A DNA stretch of 64,000 nt from assembly GCA_948567375.1 (NCBI GenBank), contig OX419757.1:23250001-23314000 (forward strand), written 5' to 3'. The first letter of the stretch is position 1, and every line of letters starts with the position of its first letter. This DNA comes from Lunularia cruciata. Its lineage: Eukaryota; Streptophyta; Marchantiopsida; Lunulariales; Lunulariaceae. Of the stretch, positions 43,765-54,660 are shown in pieces. Both the position numbers and the translations under genes were made by a program. Under the pieces are notes generated by a model, which was not told the origin of the DNA, made no database searches, and worked only from the letters and a program-made list of their open reading frames with translations.

Positions 43765-46700
43765 TGTGACATCCCAACAAATATCACTTTTGCGGTAATC
43801 GGGTAAGTAAAGTTTGTTCACAAAGAGATAAAATTTAGAAATTTCCAAAAACAAAGCAAAGTAACAATTTCAGTTCTTCTTGGTTGTTTCTTTAATCTCT
43901 CTGGTAGAAACCACACCTAGAAGAGAGTAACAAGTTCACAATCTTGACAACGTGTCACAATACACACTCCTTAATCACAACATAGCAAATTTTGTCCAAA
44001 CAAATCTTGATTGTGATGATTTAGATTCTCCCAAAGATCGCACTTCACTGCAAAATGACTTCACCTCAGAATTGTGTTCCACCTCTCCACTGAAGGCACA
44101 ACTTCCTTGATCAAAATTGCTTCACATCAACTTTACGCTGCACTTACAAATGCAGAATACTGCAAACACTACAATTCCTCTTGGATGTGTCAAGGCATTG
44201 CCCCGATTGCACTTCACTCAAGATCACACATAGAATGAATATCAAGGCTACGCAATCCAACATCCAACAAGCACACTGACTTGCACTTCAAATTTCTCCA
44301 CAGACTCACAAACACATACAAAAAGTTGATACTTGGAATCAAGCTCAAGCAACAAGTACTTAAAACAACACTTCACTTTATCTATCTTCAGAAATATGAA
44401 TATTGAACAACATAACAATGCAAATGCTTCCCTTAAATGCTGAAGCAATTGACACAACTAACAAAAATACCATTTCCTAACAACCTTTCCTACCTGTAGA
44501 TCCAAATTGACAATGCAACCCTTCATATCTGCCTCTTCAAATCTCAAATCTGTTTCTACTCCGATCCGATGTTTACCTCATCATCGGCTTTCAAACCCGA
44601 TGATCTTCCTATTATTTCTCCTTCTTTGGGTATATCTAATTCTACTAATTCCTTCACTACTTCTACTACTTCTACACTAGGAACTACAATTGAGGTCATG
44701 GGTAATCCATCTACTTCCTTATCTCTTGACCCACTCTTCTCTAATGTCTCAAATAACAAGTCCAAAGACACTTGAATTCCTACTTCTGCAACATCGGACT
44801 TTCTCTCCTCTATCACACTACTCCTGATTCTCTCTAACTTTGAATTGACTTTATCTAATATGTGATTGACATTGTCTTCTACTTCTAACATCTTTCAATC
44901 TACTCTCTCCCTTAATTGGATCAGTAAAGTATTCATATCCACATCTTTGGCTTTCCTCTTCCGAGTTTCCTGCACAAGCAACTTTAACTCATGTAATCTT
45001 GCTTCTTCCAATCTTCCTTCAGCCTCAGTGTACAACATAGCTCTCAATTTTCCCGCAATGTCTCCTACTAATTCCAACTCATACCCTCGAGATCACTCTA
45101 CCTTCAACTCTTCTCGTTACATCTTCAATTTGTCCTCCTACTCAGCAGCAAGCATCTTCTTCTCCTTTGCATACCAAGAACTCTGTAACTAAGCACTTCA
45201 TACTAACTTGTGCGATCTTTCTTCTTCTTGATTTCTGACTGCCAACTCTCTCTACCATGCTTGATCCTTCCCGGCTGCACTTTTCCTCAAGCTTTCCAAC
45301 TCCTGCTCCATTATTGCGGCCATCACCTTCACATGAATACTCTTGATGCACACATCACTGACCTCCTCTTTCATCTTGGTCAGCAACATTGCCTGCTCTT
45401 TCAATTCTTTGGCTTGCTTCTGCAGTTCCTTACCTCTTGACTCAAAACTGTCTTGCAACTTCTTGAAAGTCTTCTTCTTCAAGACTGCATCCACCCGAAG
45501 TTCCTCAACTTCCTCGTCTCTTCGGACTACTCGCTCCTGTAAATCCTTCACTTCAGCCAGCAGATACTTCACCACCTGCAGCTCATTTGTCACCTTCATA
45601 AAATCTTGGAGAATTACCTTCTGGTGCTCTTTTAATAGCCCCAACAATGGAGTGACCTCCTTCGATATATTTTGTATTCCTCCCAAGTTCTCTTTGTCCT
45701 CGGCTCCATCTTCATACTTTGCCTCTTCCACCGGCTCCTTTGGGCAAAGTCATGATCTTCGTATCTTTAGTGACACCGCTTCTGAGCTTCCTTCTTCCTT
45801 ACCCACTGAAATTGGACCCGCAAGATACTCCTTTTGTCTTCTAGCCCCCTTCTCTTCCACAACCAGGGCTACGCAATGATTCCTCAATGACCGTCAATCA
45901 TTGCATGACCAGCTTCACCCACTCCAACCAATTGCTGAACCTTGTGTTCCTCCTCACTCTCACTTCCGGATTCCTCACTTTGTAAAGTGAGTTTGGCTTC
46001 TTTTGAGTCCTCTCCTCAAGACTTTGTCTCCCCTTCAAACTTGGTTTCCAACGATTCTTCTTTCACCACCTTCTTACCCTATAGAACTAGTCTTCAGGTC
46101 TTCCTTTGTGCTGGAGGTGACTTTGCATCTTCAGGTTTACTGCGCTTCTTCTTCTTTGGGCTTGTGACTTCTTCCATCTTCCATTGTCCCATCTTCAAGA
46201 AGTGATCATCATTGGCTTGCAAGTGTGCCATATATTGTTGCTCTTCTTCATCCGCTTCTCATCTCAAATTAGGATGGGAATGTGACATCATGCGACGCTT
46301 CTCCTCTGGTATCAGCAAGTTCAACCCAAAGTAGAAGTGTGTTGCAAATGGTGCTAAATAATGTGGAGGCAAACTTGTCCTCCAATGACCACCATCTGCC
46401 TTGTTTGTTGGTGGAAGCACTTTGCCCAATTCACCTTCACTCTTGCAAACATCTGATGGAAAAAGACCGTCTGCTGCATGTTCACGTAAGTTGTTTGTTC
46501 TAGTTTGAACATGGCCATTATCGTCCCCACAATACTTTGTTTAATTGGGTCCCGATAGGACTCTACCTTGTAACCATTTGTGGTACATGGAGCAAAGAAC
46601 AAATTTTGTATGTCCACCGTCTCCTCCAACATCACACTTGCGATAGAAGGTGATCCCCATCGGTTCTCCTGCTTCCTTCCCTAGTTCTAACCTCCAATTT

Positions 46701-47493
46701 GACTCAGTCTATCAAGCCGGATTTCCTCTCTTCCCCTCAACTTTAGGGCCTTCCTCACAATTACAAGCAGCTATTTCTGCCATGACTTGTGGGAAACTGA
46801 AATTCCAATTCCATGCTAAGAAAGTCAAATGAAGTCTATTCAAGACTTTGATTCTTGCTACAACATCCAACATACGAATTGCAAAACTTTGTACTGATAG
46901 AGCGTTTGTGACCTTCTTTGCCATCATCTGCTCTCTTGTTCTTTGGCACTCGAAGACTATTCCTTCTCTTGGACAAGACACTCTAAGCCCTTCTAGATTT
47001 TGGAAAATTTCACTCTCAATTGGCTTCTTGACACGCATTACTACAGGACGACTACTCAGGGGTACAGGAAATCCACTTGATATATTTAACTTTCCCCTAC
47101 GCAATTGCAATTTTATATTACCCCAAATTGCAGTCATTCTTTAGTCGATTTCAAAATTGACTCCCCTTTCTTTTGCGTGTTGCTGTCCGGTCAAGACATG
47201 CTTCATGCTTCTTCTACCTCCGCCGTTTCTTGAAGTGTACTTTCTTGCCACGTAGAAAGGTTGCTAGATTGTCTTTGTATCGGCCTTTGCTTCCCAATCC
47301 GAAGATGATGCTCTTTGGACTTCTTCTTTGTACTTCTCTTCTGAGTACTTCCATCATCGGACCCAAAGTTGGCTTCTTTGGATTTCCTCCAAAGACACTC
47401 CCATCCATTGTTTCTTACGCAATTTGGCTTTCTTGCTTACTTCTTCTCCAAATGCTAACAAAACAAAAAAACAAAAAAGATGTGGGCACCACA
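43765..47493 (-). repeat. 5-prime LTR of AF
   Basis: 3729 bp in minus orientation, TGTGGTGCCCACATC to GGGATGTCACA. It carries a P1-type box (plus-strand 47110-47117), the LTR-borne frame and a weak P2-type box (ATTTAAGGG near 44432). This is the intact reference for LTR length in an element with internal region still attached. Confidence 0.93.
44556..47083 (-). pseudogene. LTR-borne coiled-coil protein (AF 5-prime LTR copy)
   Basis: The start codon is mutated to ATA (ISSGFPVPLSSRPVV at 47083); the end is ...DDEVNIGSE at 44556. N-terminal part 47083-46712 (VKKPIESEIF, then RIKVLNRLHLTFLAWNWNF). Core 46635-46354 (YKVESYRDPIKQSIVG, QQTVFFHQMFARVKVNWAKC). Charged middle about 45950-46300. Coiled coil 45731-44556, continuous in phase (VVRRDEEVEELRVDAVLKKK, SIHVKVMAAIMEQELESLRK, KDVDMNTLLIQLRERVD). 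Frameshifts lie near 46650 and 46000. Together with 28978-31507 it shows that both LTRs of one element carry the gene. Confidence 0.82.
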
Positions 47494-49190
47494 ATGCAAT
47501 CTTAGTCAATTAGACCAAGATGGGCATGATCATCCAATAGCTTATGCTAGTAGGCAAATGGTTTCAACAGAAAAGAACTACTCTGTCATAGAAAGAGAAG
47601 GATTGGCAATGATCTTTGGTCTCAAGAAGTATAGACACTACTTGATTAGAGGGATAGCCACAATTCCCACGGATCACAAAGCTTTGAAGTACATCCTCAA
47701 CAAACCTAATGTGGAAGGGAGGCTAGCAAGGTGGATGATACTCTTGTCTGAGTACGACTACACCATTGAGGATAGACCAAGAAAGAAACATGCAAATGTT
47801 GATTTGTTATCTAAGGCCAATGATCATGATGGAGATGAGCTAGTGGATGATTCCTTCTTGGAAGAGGAGCTCATGACAATCTCAGTCACTCAAGAGGTTC
47901 CAATGGAGTACAAGGAGATTGTGGATTTTTTGATAAGAGGTTACTATCCAAAAGAGATGCATGTTAGGGAGGGGAAGGCCCTTGCAACAAGATTAAGACC
48001 TTACACAATGGTGGAGGATATTATTTTTCACCAAGGAGCAGATGGTCTACTTTGATAAGTAGGTAAAGAAGAGTCAATCTTACTCATAAAGGAGTTTCAT
48101 GAAGGTTTAGTGTGTCAATGACAGTTTGCAAGAAAGGTGATTGCTTTCAAGATTCTAGATGCAGGTTACTATTGGAGAGGGATTTCCAAGGATTGTCTTG
48201 ATTATTGCAAACATTGTCATGTTTGTCAAGCTTTTGGTAGAAATTCTACATCCACTCCACCACTTAGATCAATTCTATTGCTAGGACCTTTTGAGAATTG
48301 GGGAATTGATTTTGTAAGTCCTCTCAATAAAACCCCAAGGAACAATTGGTACATTGTGGTAGTTATTGATTTCCTTACCAACTGAGCAGAGGCTAGACCA
48401 TTGAGGGACAAGAATGAAGATGAAGTGGGTAGATTTTTTATGAACGCATTGTAACTAGGTTTATATGCCCTTTGGAGTTGGTTTTTGATAAAAGAGGAGA
48501 GTTTACAAGAAGCATCACTACAGCCATGCTATGACATTTCTCTATCACACATAGAGTAACTACACCCTATAAGCCAAATTCTAATGGTTTGGCAGCGAGA
48601 ACCAATTAGACCTTGTGCATGATGTTGGCCAAACATGCAGAAAGGGAGGGAGCTAAACATCATTGGGCTAAGAGGATTCATGTAGTTTTGTGGGAGTGTA
48701 TGACAACCATAAAGACTTCCACCGGATATTGAGTCTTTGGTATATGGTATTGATTCTACCCTAACTATTCACTTTGATCTTCCTACCTTCCAAAGCATTC
48801 ATAGGAGATTCAAGAAAGCACAAGGAGGTGATGTAGAGAAGTCAAGGAAGGATCAACTCATGGGATTGGAAGAGGCAAGAGCAATTGCTATGGTTTGAGT
48901 GGAGCAAGCCCAAAGGAAACAAAAGGAGAGCTATGACAAGAGGCAAGGCAAGAAGAAGGTAGAGCCTTTCAAAGAAGGTGATTGGGTAATGTTGTTTGAT
49001 TCCATTTGATTCAAGAGAGTATAAAAGAAGTTTTTGCATAAGTACTTAGGACCTTTCATAGTGGAGAAGGTGTGGAGCAATTACACCTATGATCTCAAGG
49101 AGTTGGGAGGAAGACACTTTGATAGGATTAACTATGATAAGTTGAAGATATATCATAGAAGGTAGAGAGACCTCACTTTGTGTACAAAGT
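47494..49190 (+). pseudogene. B1 RNase H and integrase (continuation after AF)
   Basis: After the ATGCA duplication, RNase H continues: DHPIAYASRQMVSTEKNYSV, GLKKYRHYLIRG, TDHKALKYIL. An acidic linker follows, then the integrase zinc region HVCQAFGRNS with CLDYCKHC (48195-48240) and WGIDFVSPLNKTPRNNWYIV (48300-48360, first Asp). The second Asp/Glu region near 48480-48610 is frameshifted. The C-terminal region has GIDSTLTIHFDLPTFQSIHR and DWVMLFDSI, then GPFIVEKVWSNYTYDLKEL. It ends near 49165. No chromodomain. 47494-48055 and 48137-48385 share phase. Confidence 0.87.
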
Positions 49191-49212
49191 GAAAACTTAG
49201 TCCGAGAGTAAA

Positions 49213-49900
49213 CATAACACCTATTTATGCATGTGTGTAGTATTATGATATTTAGCTTAGTATTACAAATACTTGAGAGATATTATTTATATAGAAATAA
49301 AGGATGGTTAAACATTAGTCATGATAAGCTAAAGTTAGTCATAGCTAAGATAGAGGAGACCTTACTTTAGAGGAACTAGAAAAGATGAGCATCACTATTT
49401 TGGATTCTAATGTGTTGACTTGGTATTGTTCCTAGGTGTTTAGCTTTAAGGAAAGAGTTGAGAGCTCTTGGGCCCGCAAGCCTTTTGTTTTGGATTCTTC
49501 TCTAGTCCAAGGATAGCCCATGTGAAGGAATCCTTGACTTAGTAGTTGGGTCAAGATAAGATCACATGCTTAGTGGAATATGCCCATGTGGATGGATATT
49601 CCTTTCTAATTTTTGACTTTACTTGACTTCTAGCCTAGTTACTTGAATTACTATGGTAAATAGTAACTTTGGTGCATAATTATTTCACAAGTATATAAAC
49701 TAGGGGTGAGAAGGTACTCATTATCATTTCATTTGTAACTATCTCTCTCATTGAGTTCTCTAGTGAGCAATGTCTTGAGTCTTGGAGTGTTAGCCTTGGA
49801 GGAGCATGATGGAGTTGGGGTTCTTTGGCTTCTTAGTCCATGGTGAACTACCATAATAGCTATCAGAGGTTCATCCTGAGTGAGAGATAGGTCGGCTCAC
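49213..49900 (+). repeat. 3-prime LTR of B1
   Basis: 688 bp, same length as the 5-prime LTR. The start is mutated (CATAACACC for TGTAACACC) and the end is GGCTCAC before target duplication AAAAC. TATATAAA at 49692-49699. The region before it (about 49165-49212) shows only a poor polypurine tract. Confidence 0.92.
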
Positions 49901-51404
49901 AAAACTCACATTATAGAGTGAGGACTCTAGGAGTGACAATGAAGGTGAAGATGAAGTCCAACAATCAGTTGAGGCAGAAGTTGAAGAGGCGTTCCATGCG
50001 GCAATTGATTGTATGGAGGGAAGAGAGGACCCTTGCTTACAGTTGCCTATGGAGGAGATGGACAAAGAACCAAAGAAGGAAGATCAAAAGGGAATAAGAG
50101 CCAAGAGATCAATGACCACTAAACCTACAAGTCCAAGTTCAATATGTAAGGAAGAAGCAAGCTTGGAAGGAAGGTCACTAAGGGTACAAAGATCTAGACT
50201 TCAGGAGACAACTCAGGTGGAAGGGGCATCAATGGAGGCAAAGTACAAAGACGGAGCCAAAGATGAAGAAGACTTTGATGGGGTAGAGTACTTGTCACAA
50301 ATTGTGGGTCCGTTGTTAACACTGCTAAAGAAATAGAAAAAGGTGATCCAGAAAGATCATATGGAGGTGAAGAATGAGTTGCATGTGGTGAAGTATCTGA
50401 TGGGCAAAGTAAAGGAATTGAAGGAGGCTATAACTCAAAGGGAAGAAGAAGCAAAGGAACTTTGAGTGGATGCAATCTTGAAGAAGCACACTTTATAGAA
50501 TTTGAAAGAGAGTTTCAAGAAGCATGGAAGAGAGATGTACACTCAAGCCAAAGAGTTGAAAGAGTAGAAAGAGTCATTGGGGACAATGAAAGGTGAAGTC
50601 AGCAAAGTTTGCATTGAAAGCATTCATGTAAAGGCGGTGGCGGCTATGACGGAGCAGGAGTTAGAGAGTCTAAAGAAGAGTGCGGTAGGGAAGGATCAAG
50701 CATGGCAAAGGGAGTTGGCAATCTGACACCAAGAGGAGGAAAGATTGAGAAGCTTGATAAGAAGTGCTAAGGTGCAAAGTGCCCAATATGTAGAGGAAAA
50801 GAAAATGCTTGCAGCCAAGTACAAAGATGAGTTGAAGATGTACAAAGAAGAGTTGATGGCAAAATGATCTCAAGGGTATTTATCAGAGTCATTAGGAGAA
50901 GTTGTTGGGAGATTGCAAGCAATACTGAGCATGGAATCTGAGGGAAAGTTGGAGGAAGCGGGACTACATGAGTTAAAGTTGCTACTGCAAGAAACTTGGA
51001 AGAGAAGAGTGAAAGATATGTAGATGAACACTTTGTTGATTTGTCTGAGGGAGAGAGTAGATAGGAAGATAATTGAGGTAAGAGAAAATGTAAGTCTTAG
51101 ATTAGACTTAGTAAATTCAAAGTTAGAGAAACTTTGGAGTAGTATGTAAGAAAGATGATAAGTCCAAAGTTGCAGAAGTAGGAGTGCAAGTGTCTTCAGA
51201 TTAGTTATCTTAAACATTAGAGAGGAGTGGATCAGGAAATAAAGAAACAGATAAGTTACCCATTAGTGAATTCTAGTTCATGGTGAAGAAATAGTAGAAA
51301 TAGTGGAAGATGTAGTAGAATTAGATAGACCTGAAGAAGGAAAAGTGATCAAAGGATCATTGGGTTTGAAAGCCAAACTAGAAGTAGATATCAGATCGGA
51401 TTAG
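49901..51404 (+). pseudogene. LTR-borne protein (copy A7), acidic and coiled-coil part
   Basis: Acidic block with EAEVEEAFHAAIDCMEG (49965-50020), then basic linker sequences (KEPKKEDQKGIRAKRS at 50060). Coiled coil at 50330-51000 (KNELHVVKYLMGKVKELKEA, SIHVKAVAAMTEQELESLKK). C-terminal region RERVDRKIIEVRENVSLRLD near 51050, a frameshift near 51140, and stop at 51402-51404. The acidic FHAAIDCMEG element recurs in A9 (55905) and A8 (62255), marking the second and third subfamilies. Confidence 0.78.
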
Positions 51405-51531
51405 AAACAAATTTGAGATTTCAAGAGGTTGATATGAAGAGGTGCATTGTCATTTTGGATCAATAGGTTAGTAAAGTTGTTTAGAACGGTATAGTTGTTA
51501 GTAACTATCAAGTGCTATGCCTATTTAAAGG

Positions 51532-51540
51532 AGGCCATTG
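51532..51540 (+). promoter_or_regulatory. Candidate core promoter P2 in LTR A7
   Basis: CTATTTAAAGGAGGC, 128 bases after the stop of the LTR-borne frame and about 350 bases before the LTR end. The downstream sequence tgttcaatattcat is shared with A9 and A1. Confidence 0.4.
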
Positions 51541-51894
51541 TAGTGAAATGTTGTTCAATATTCATATTTTTAAGCATAGATAAAGCAAAGTGCTTATTTT
51601 AGTGCTCATTGCTTGAACTTAATTCCAAGTATCAATTTTGTGTGTGTTAGTTTGTGAGTGTTGGGACAAATTTGAAGTGCAAGTAAGTATGCTTGTTAGA
51701 TGTTGGATTCTGTAGCCTTGATCTTCATTCTGTGTGTGGTTTCTACTTGAGAGATTAAAGATGCAACCAAGAACAACTGTTTGTTATTGTTTGACTTTGT
51801 ATTTGACCCGTTTTGACTTGTATCTCTACAGGAGCAAACTTTACTTACCTGATTATCACAAAAGTGATATTTTTTGGGTTGTCATAAAGGGTAA

Positions 51895-52581
51895 TGTAAC
51901 ATCCATTGGTGCATCTATGGTCTATAGTGATATTAAATTTGGTATTGCAAGTAGTTGAGAAATATACTCTATATGGAGTTTAGCCAAGCTTCTATATTAG
52001 TCATGATAAGCTAGAGTTAGTCCTGACTAAGATAAAGATGACCTTAGTCTAGAGGAAGGAGAAAGAGTAAATATCACTATTTTGTCTTCTAGTGTATTAA
52101 CTTGGTATTATTCTTAGCTATTTGGCTTTGAGGAAAGAATTAAAAACTCTTGGGTCTACAAGCCTTGTTGATGCATACTTTTCTATAGTCCAAGGATAGC
52201 ATATGTGAAGGAATCCTTGACTTGGTTAGTAGGTAAGGATAAGATCACTAACTCATGGGATTATTCCCATGTGTATGGATATTGCTTTAGTCTTTACATG
52301 AATTTTAGTCCAATAACTTGAGTTATTTTGTTGATTTGTAATTTTAATGTGAAACTTTTTCACAATTATTTAAGCTAGGGGTGAGCAGGTACTCATCATC
52401 CTTTTATTTGCAACTATCTCTCTCATTGAGTTCTCTAGTGAGCAACGGCTTGAGTCTTGGAGGTGCCTTGAAGTTTTAGCCTTGGAAGAGTGTGATAGAG
52501 TTGGGGATCCTTGCCTTCTTATGGTGTGCTACCTTAACAACCATCAAAGGTTCATCCTCAATGAAGATAAGCCAGCTCAAA
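51895..52581 (+). repeat. 3-prime LTR of B2
   Basis: 687 bp from TGTAACATCC to AGCTCAAA (expected CACA). It lies three bases after the right target duplication of A7, so A7 inserted right beside the B2 LTR. Divergence from the B1 LTRs is visibly greater than between the two B1 LTRs, in line with B2 being the host and older. Confidence 0.88.
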
Positions 52582-53122
52582 GAGCAACTTCTGCTTCATG
52601 GTCACCATCATCATTCCTCCCCAACTCCTTGTCATCATCTCCATCAAAGCCACTATCCTCCAATGAATCTTCCACCACTTTTGCCTCTTAGTATTGGTGC
52701 ACTTGCTTGTACTATAGTTGTCTTCCATTTTTTGCCATTGGAGTTTGGCCAACAAGGTTCTGAATTTTAACACACTTGCTCCTTTCTTTAAAATTTAGCA
52801 TTGCTTCCTTGTACTTGATTGGATCATGGTGAGCCAAGAAATTCATCTTCTCTTCTTTCCTTAATAATTTCATCCCAATTTAGAAATGAATAACAAATGG
52901 AGAGAGGAAGGGAATACTTATATTTGCTTACAAACTCTATCAATTCTCTGACTTGTTTGTATAATATCTTTGCCCAATCAATGGGATTTCCTTCATGCAA
53001 CAAATAGAAAAAGATGGCTTGCTTGTTTTTGACATATGAAATTTATGTTGAACAAAACAACTTCATGATTGACATTGCCATGATGCACCTTGTTGGATCA
53101 TTATAGCCCTTCACCTTGCAAC
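52582..53122 (-). pseudogene. Divergent relative of the LTR-borne protein (A-prime fragment)
   Basis: Minus-strand sequence with only patchy nucleotide similarity to family A, but clear protein similarity. TYISYVKNKQAIFFYLLHEG followed by NPIDWAKILYKQVREL (about 53045-52945) corresponds to TTYVMKHQAVFFHKLFAREP and INWARCFHRRTRQM of A5. PLSICYSFLNWDEI matches the IVPFAAHFYLGLKL segment. No LTR terminus is visible; it is cut by B2 on the left and by LTR A8 on the right. It shows that the protein exists in a second, older repeat family. Confidence 0.65.
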
Positions 53123-53709
53123 TTTGGTACCCATATTTTTCATTTTTACAAGTTTTAAAGAAGTGTAGTATGGAAACCAAATTGCAACCAAATGAAGAAG
53201 AAAAAAATTGAATTATGTGTGTTCAAAGTAGACCCAAAGAATTCAACTCTGGGTCAGAGGAAGAAGTACTTAGAGGGGACTTACAAAGAGACAAACCCAA
53301 AGAAGGGCATCTTTATATTGGGAGGTTCAGTCTGATATGAAGTAGTTGTAACAACTTTTCTTTGGGGTAGGCCAGCCAAGAAGGTAAAATTAAAGAAACG
53401 GCTAGGTCACAAGACAAATTCTTTGAGAATGACAGGAAAAAAACATGCAAAAGAGGTGAATATTGATTTCAAAATTGATTGAAGGATGACTTTGGAGCAC
53501 TCTAAAATTAAGACTTGCCAAGGGAAATCAAAAATGCCAAGAAGATATCTTGTTCCTCTGAGTAGCTTTCTTGTAGCCATGTGCATCATGAAGCCAAACA
53601 AGAGTGAAATTTTTTGAAGTCCAAAAGGGGTTAGAATTTTGCATCTAGGAGAAGGGATATTTTTCCAACGCCGAAGAACCTATGAGCACATAACGGCCAA
53701 GAAGGATGG
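53123..53709 (+). mobile_element. Family A LTR (copy A8), first piece
   Basis: Starts at TTTGGTACCCATA (mutated TGTGGTACCCACA) at 53123. It includes ATG 53534 (MPRRYLVPLSSFLVAM, second N-terminal version) and is interrupted at 53709 by LTR C3. It resumes at 61223. Confidence 0.82.
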
Positions 53710-54259
53710 TGTAATACCAATAGCTAGATAGATGATCTAGAGATGAAATTTGGTTTGGTAATATCTGTGAGGATGTTATACATGAGGGACTAAGTAGATA
53801 AGCTAGAGGTTTCACCAAAAGAGTACTTCTACTAATAGGCCAAAAACAAAAAAATGCTTGGAAACTTTAGAATCAATAGCTAGGCATATTATGTAAAGTT
53901 GAAACTTGGGGTGGTGACATCTAGAAGGATGTAACACATGATATAGAATGTACATCAGATAGAGGTATCACCAAAAGAGTACTCTTCTGATAGGGCAAAA
54001 GCCAAAAATAGCCTGAAAAATTTAAAGCCATTTTTAGAGGCCTAAACAAATGAATTAGGCAATGATAATGCAAGTCTTCCCCCCTCCCAAGTGAAAAGGC
54101 TTGCCTTCTCCTCCCATGATTTGCCTCATCAAGAGCTTTCCAATGGTACGTTACCCATGCAATTTTAAGCTTCCTACAAGAAGATCCCTAAAGATTCCCT
54201 TTGGTCAAACCCATTTGACCAACTAGATAGGATAAGGACTGACATGTCACCCATCCAAA
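53710..54259 (+). repeat. Solo LTR C3, first piece
   Basis: Family C LTR start TGTAATACCAATAGCTAG. It contains the duplicated accaaaagagtacttctact segment. Left flank GATGG (53705-53709), right flank after the second piece GGTGG (61223-61227), an imperfect 5-bp duplication. Interrupted by A9 at CCAAA. Confidence 0.88.
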
Positions 54260-54626
54260 TGTGCTACCCACATCTTTTCATTTTCTATTTTTTGTTCTAT
54301 TTTGAAGAAGAAGTGTACAGACAAAGTCATACCCAAATGGCATTGGAAGGAGAAGAATTGTGTCTTTGTTTGTAACCCGAAGTAAAGTGACTTTGGGTTA
54401 GAAGCAAAGTACTCAGATCAGACCCGGCCATAGAAACCTGAAGTAAGGAAACTTTGTCTCAGGGGGGTCAACCCAATGCATAAACAACATAACAACTTCC
54501 CTTTGGATGGGTCAAGAAAGGACAATCAAGAAAATGGCAGACAAGGCTACTAACCTAGATAAAGCTAGGACAAATTCATGCAGAAAGGGTGAAGAGTGAC
54601 AAAGTAATGGCTGATCAACAAAGAAC

Positions 54627-54634
54627 TATAAAAT
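54627..54634 (+). promoter_or_regulatory. Candidate promoter P1 in A9
   Basis: AACTATAAAATCAGG, 34 bases before the ATG at 54661. Conserved in position with A1, A5 and AF although the flanks differ. Confidence 0.35.
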
Positions 54635-54660
54635 CAGGACTTTGTGAAGGGGTTTTTTCT

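Larger units (their letters stand above)
28210..47493 (-). mobile_element. Complete family A element AF (Ty3/gypsy with gene-bearing LTRs)
   Basis: Perfect target duplication ATGCA (28205-28209 and 47494-47498), with the uninterrupted site visible in B2 near 17656. The 5-prime LTR is 43765-47493 (3729 bp). The 3-prime LTR is 28210-37649 (about 3.68 kb without nested C1). The tRNA-Asp-type primer site is at 43739-43757 and the polypurine tract at 37652-37662. The internal region (37650-43764) encodes Gag with three zinc knuckles, protease, RT, RNase H and integrase. Autonomous length is about 13.5 kb. Each LTR also holds its own long protein gene, giving two copies per element. Confidence 0.95.
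23183..49900 (+). mobile_element. Complete Ty3/gypsy element B1, split by AF
   Basis: LTRs 23183-23870 and 49213-49900, both 688 bp. The target duplication is AAAAC (23178-23182 and 49901-49905); the terminal A of the 3-prime LTR appears lost from an A run. Internal order is primer site, extra zinc-knuckle frame, gag, protease, RT and RNase H, then (after AF at 28210-47493) the rest of RNase H and integrase. There is no chromodomain; the DGGS protease and FIDD RT motifs fit a non-chromovirus plant gypsy lineage. Without AF the element is about 7.4 kb. It is inserted in the LTR-borne gene of A7. Confidence 0.92.
49901..51886 (+). mobile_element. Solo LTR A7, second piece
   Basis: Resumes the LTR after B1 with aaaactcacattatagagtga, matching the acidic-segment coding sequence of other copies. 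It ends GGGTTGTCATA at 51876-51886, then AAGGG. It carries the C-terminal half of the LTR-borne frame (49901-51404) and a P2 box at 51532-51540. Confidence 0.92.

Noticed and set aside
52492-52770. His/Pro-rich plus-strand frame as a small gene
   Set aside because: It straddles the junction between the B2 LTR and the A-prime fragment and is antisense to the latter.
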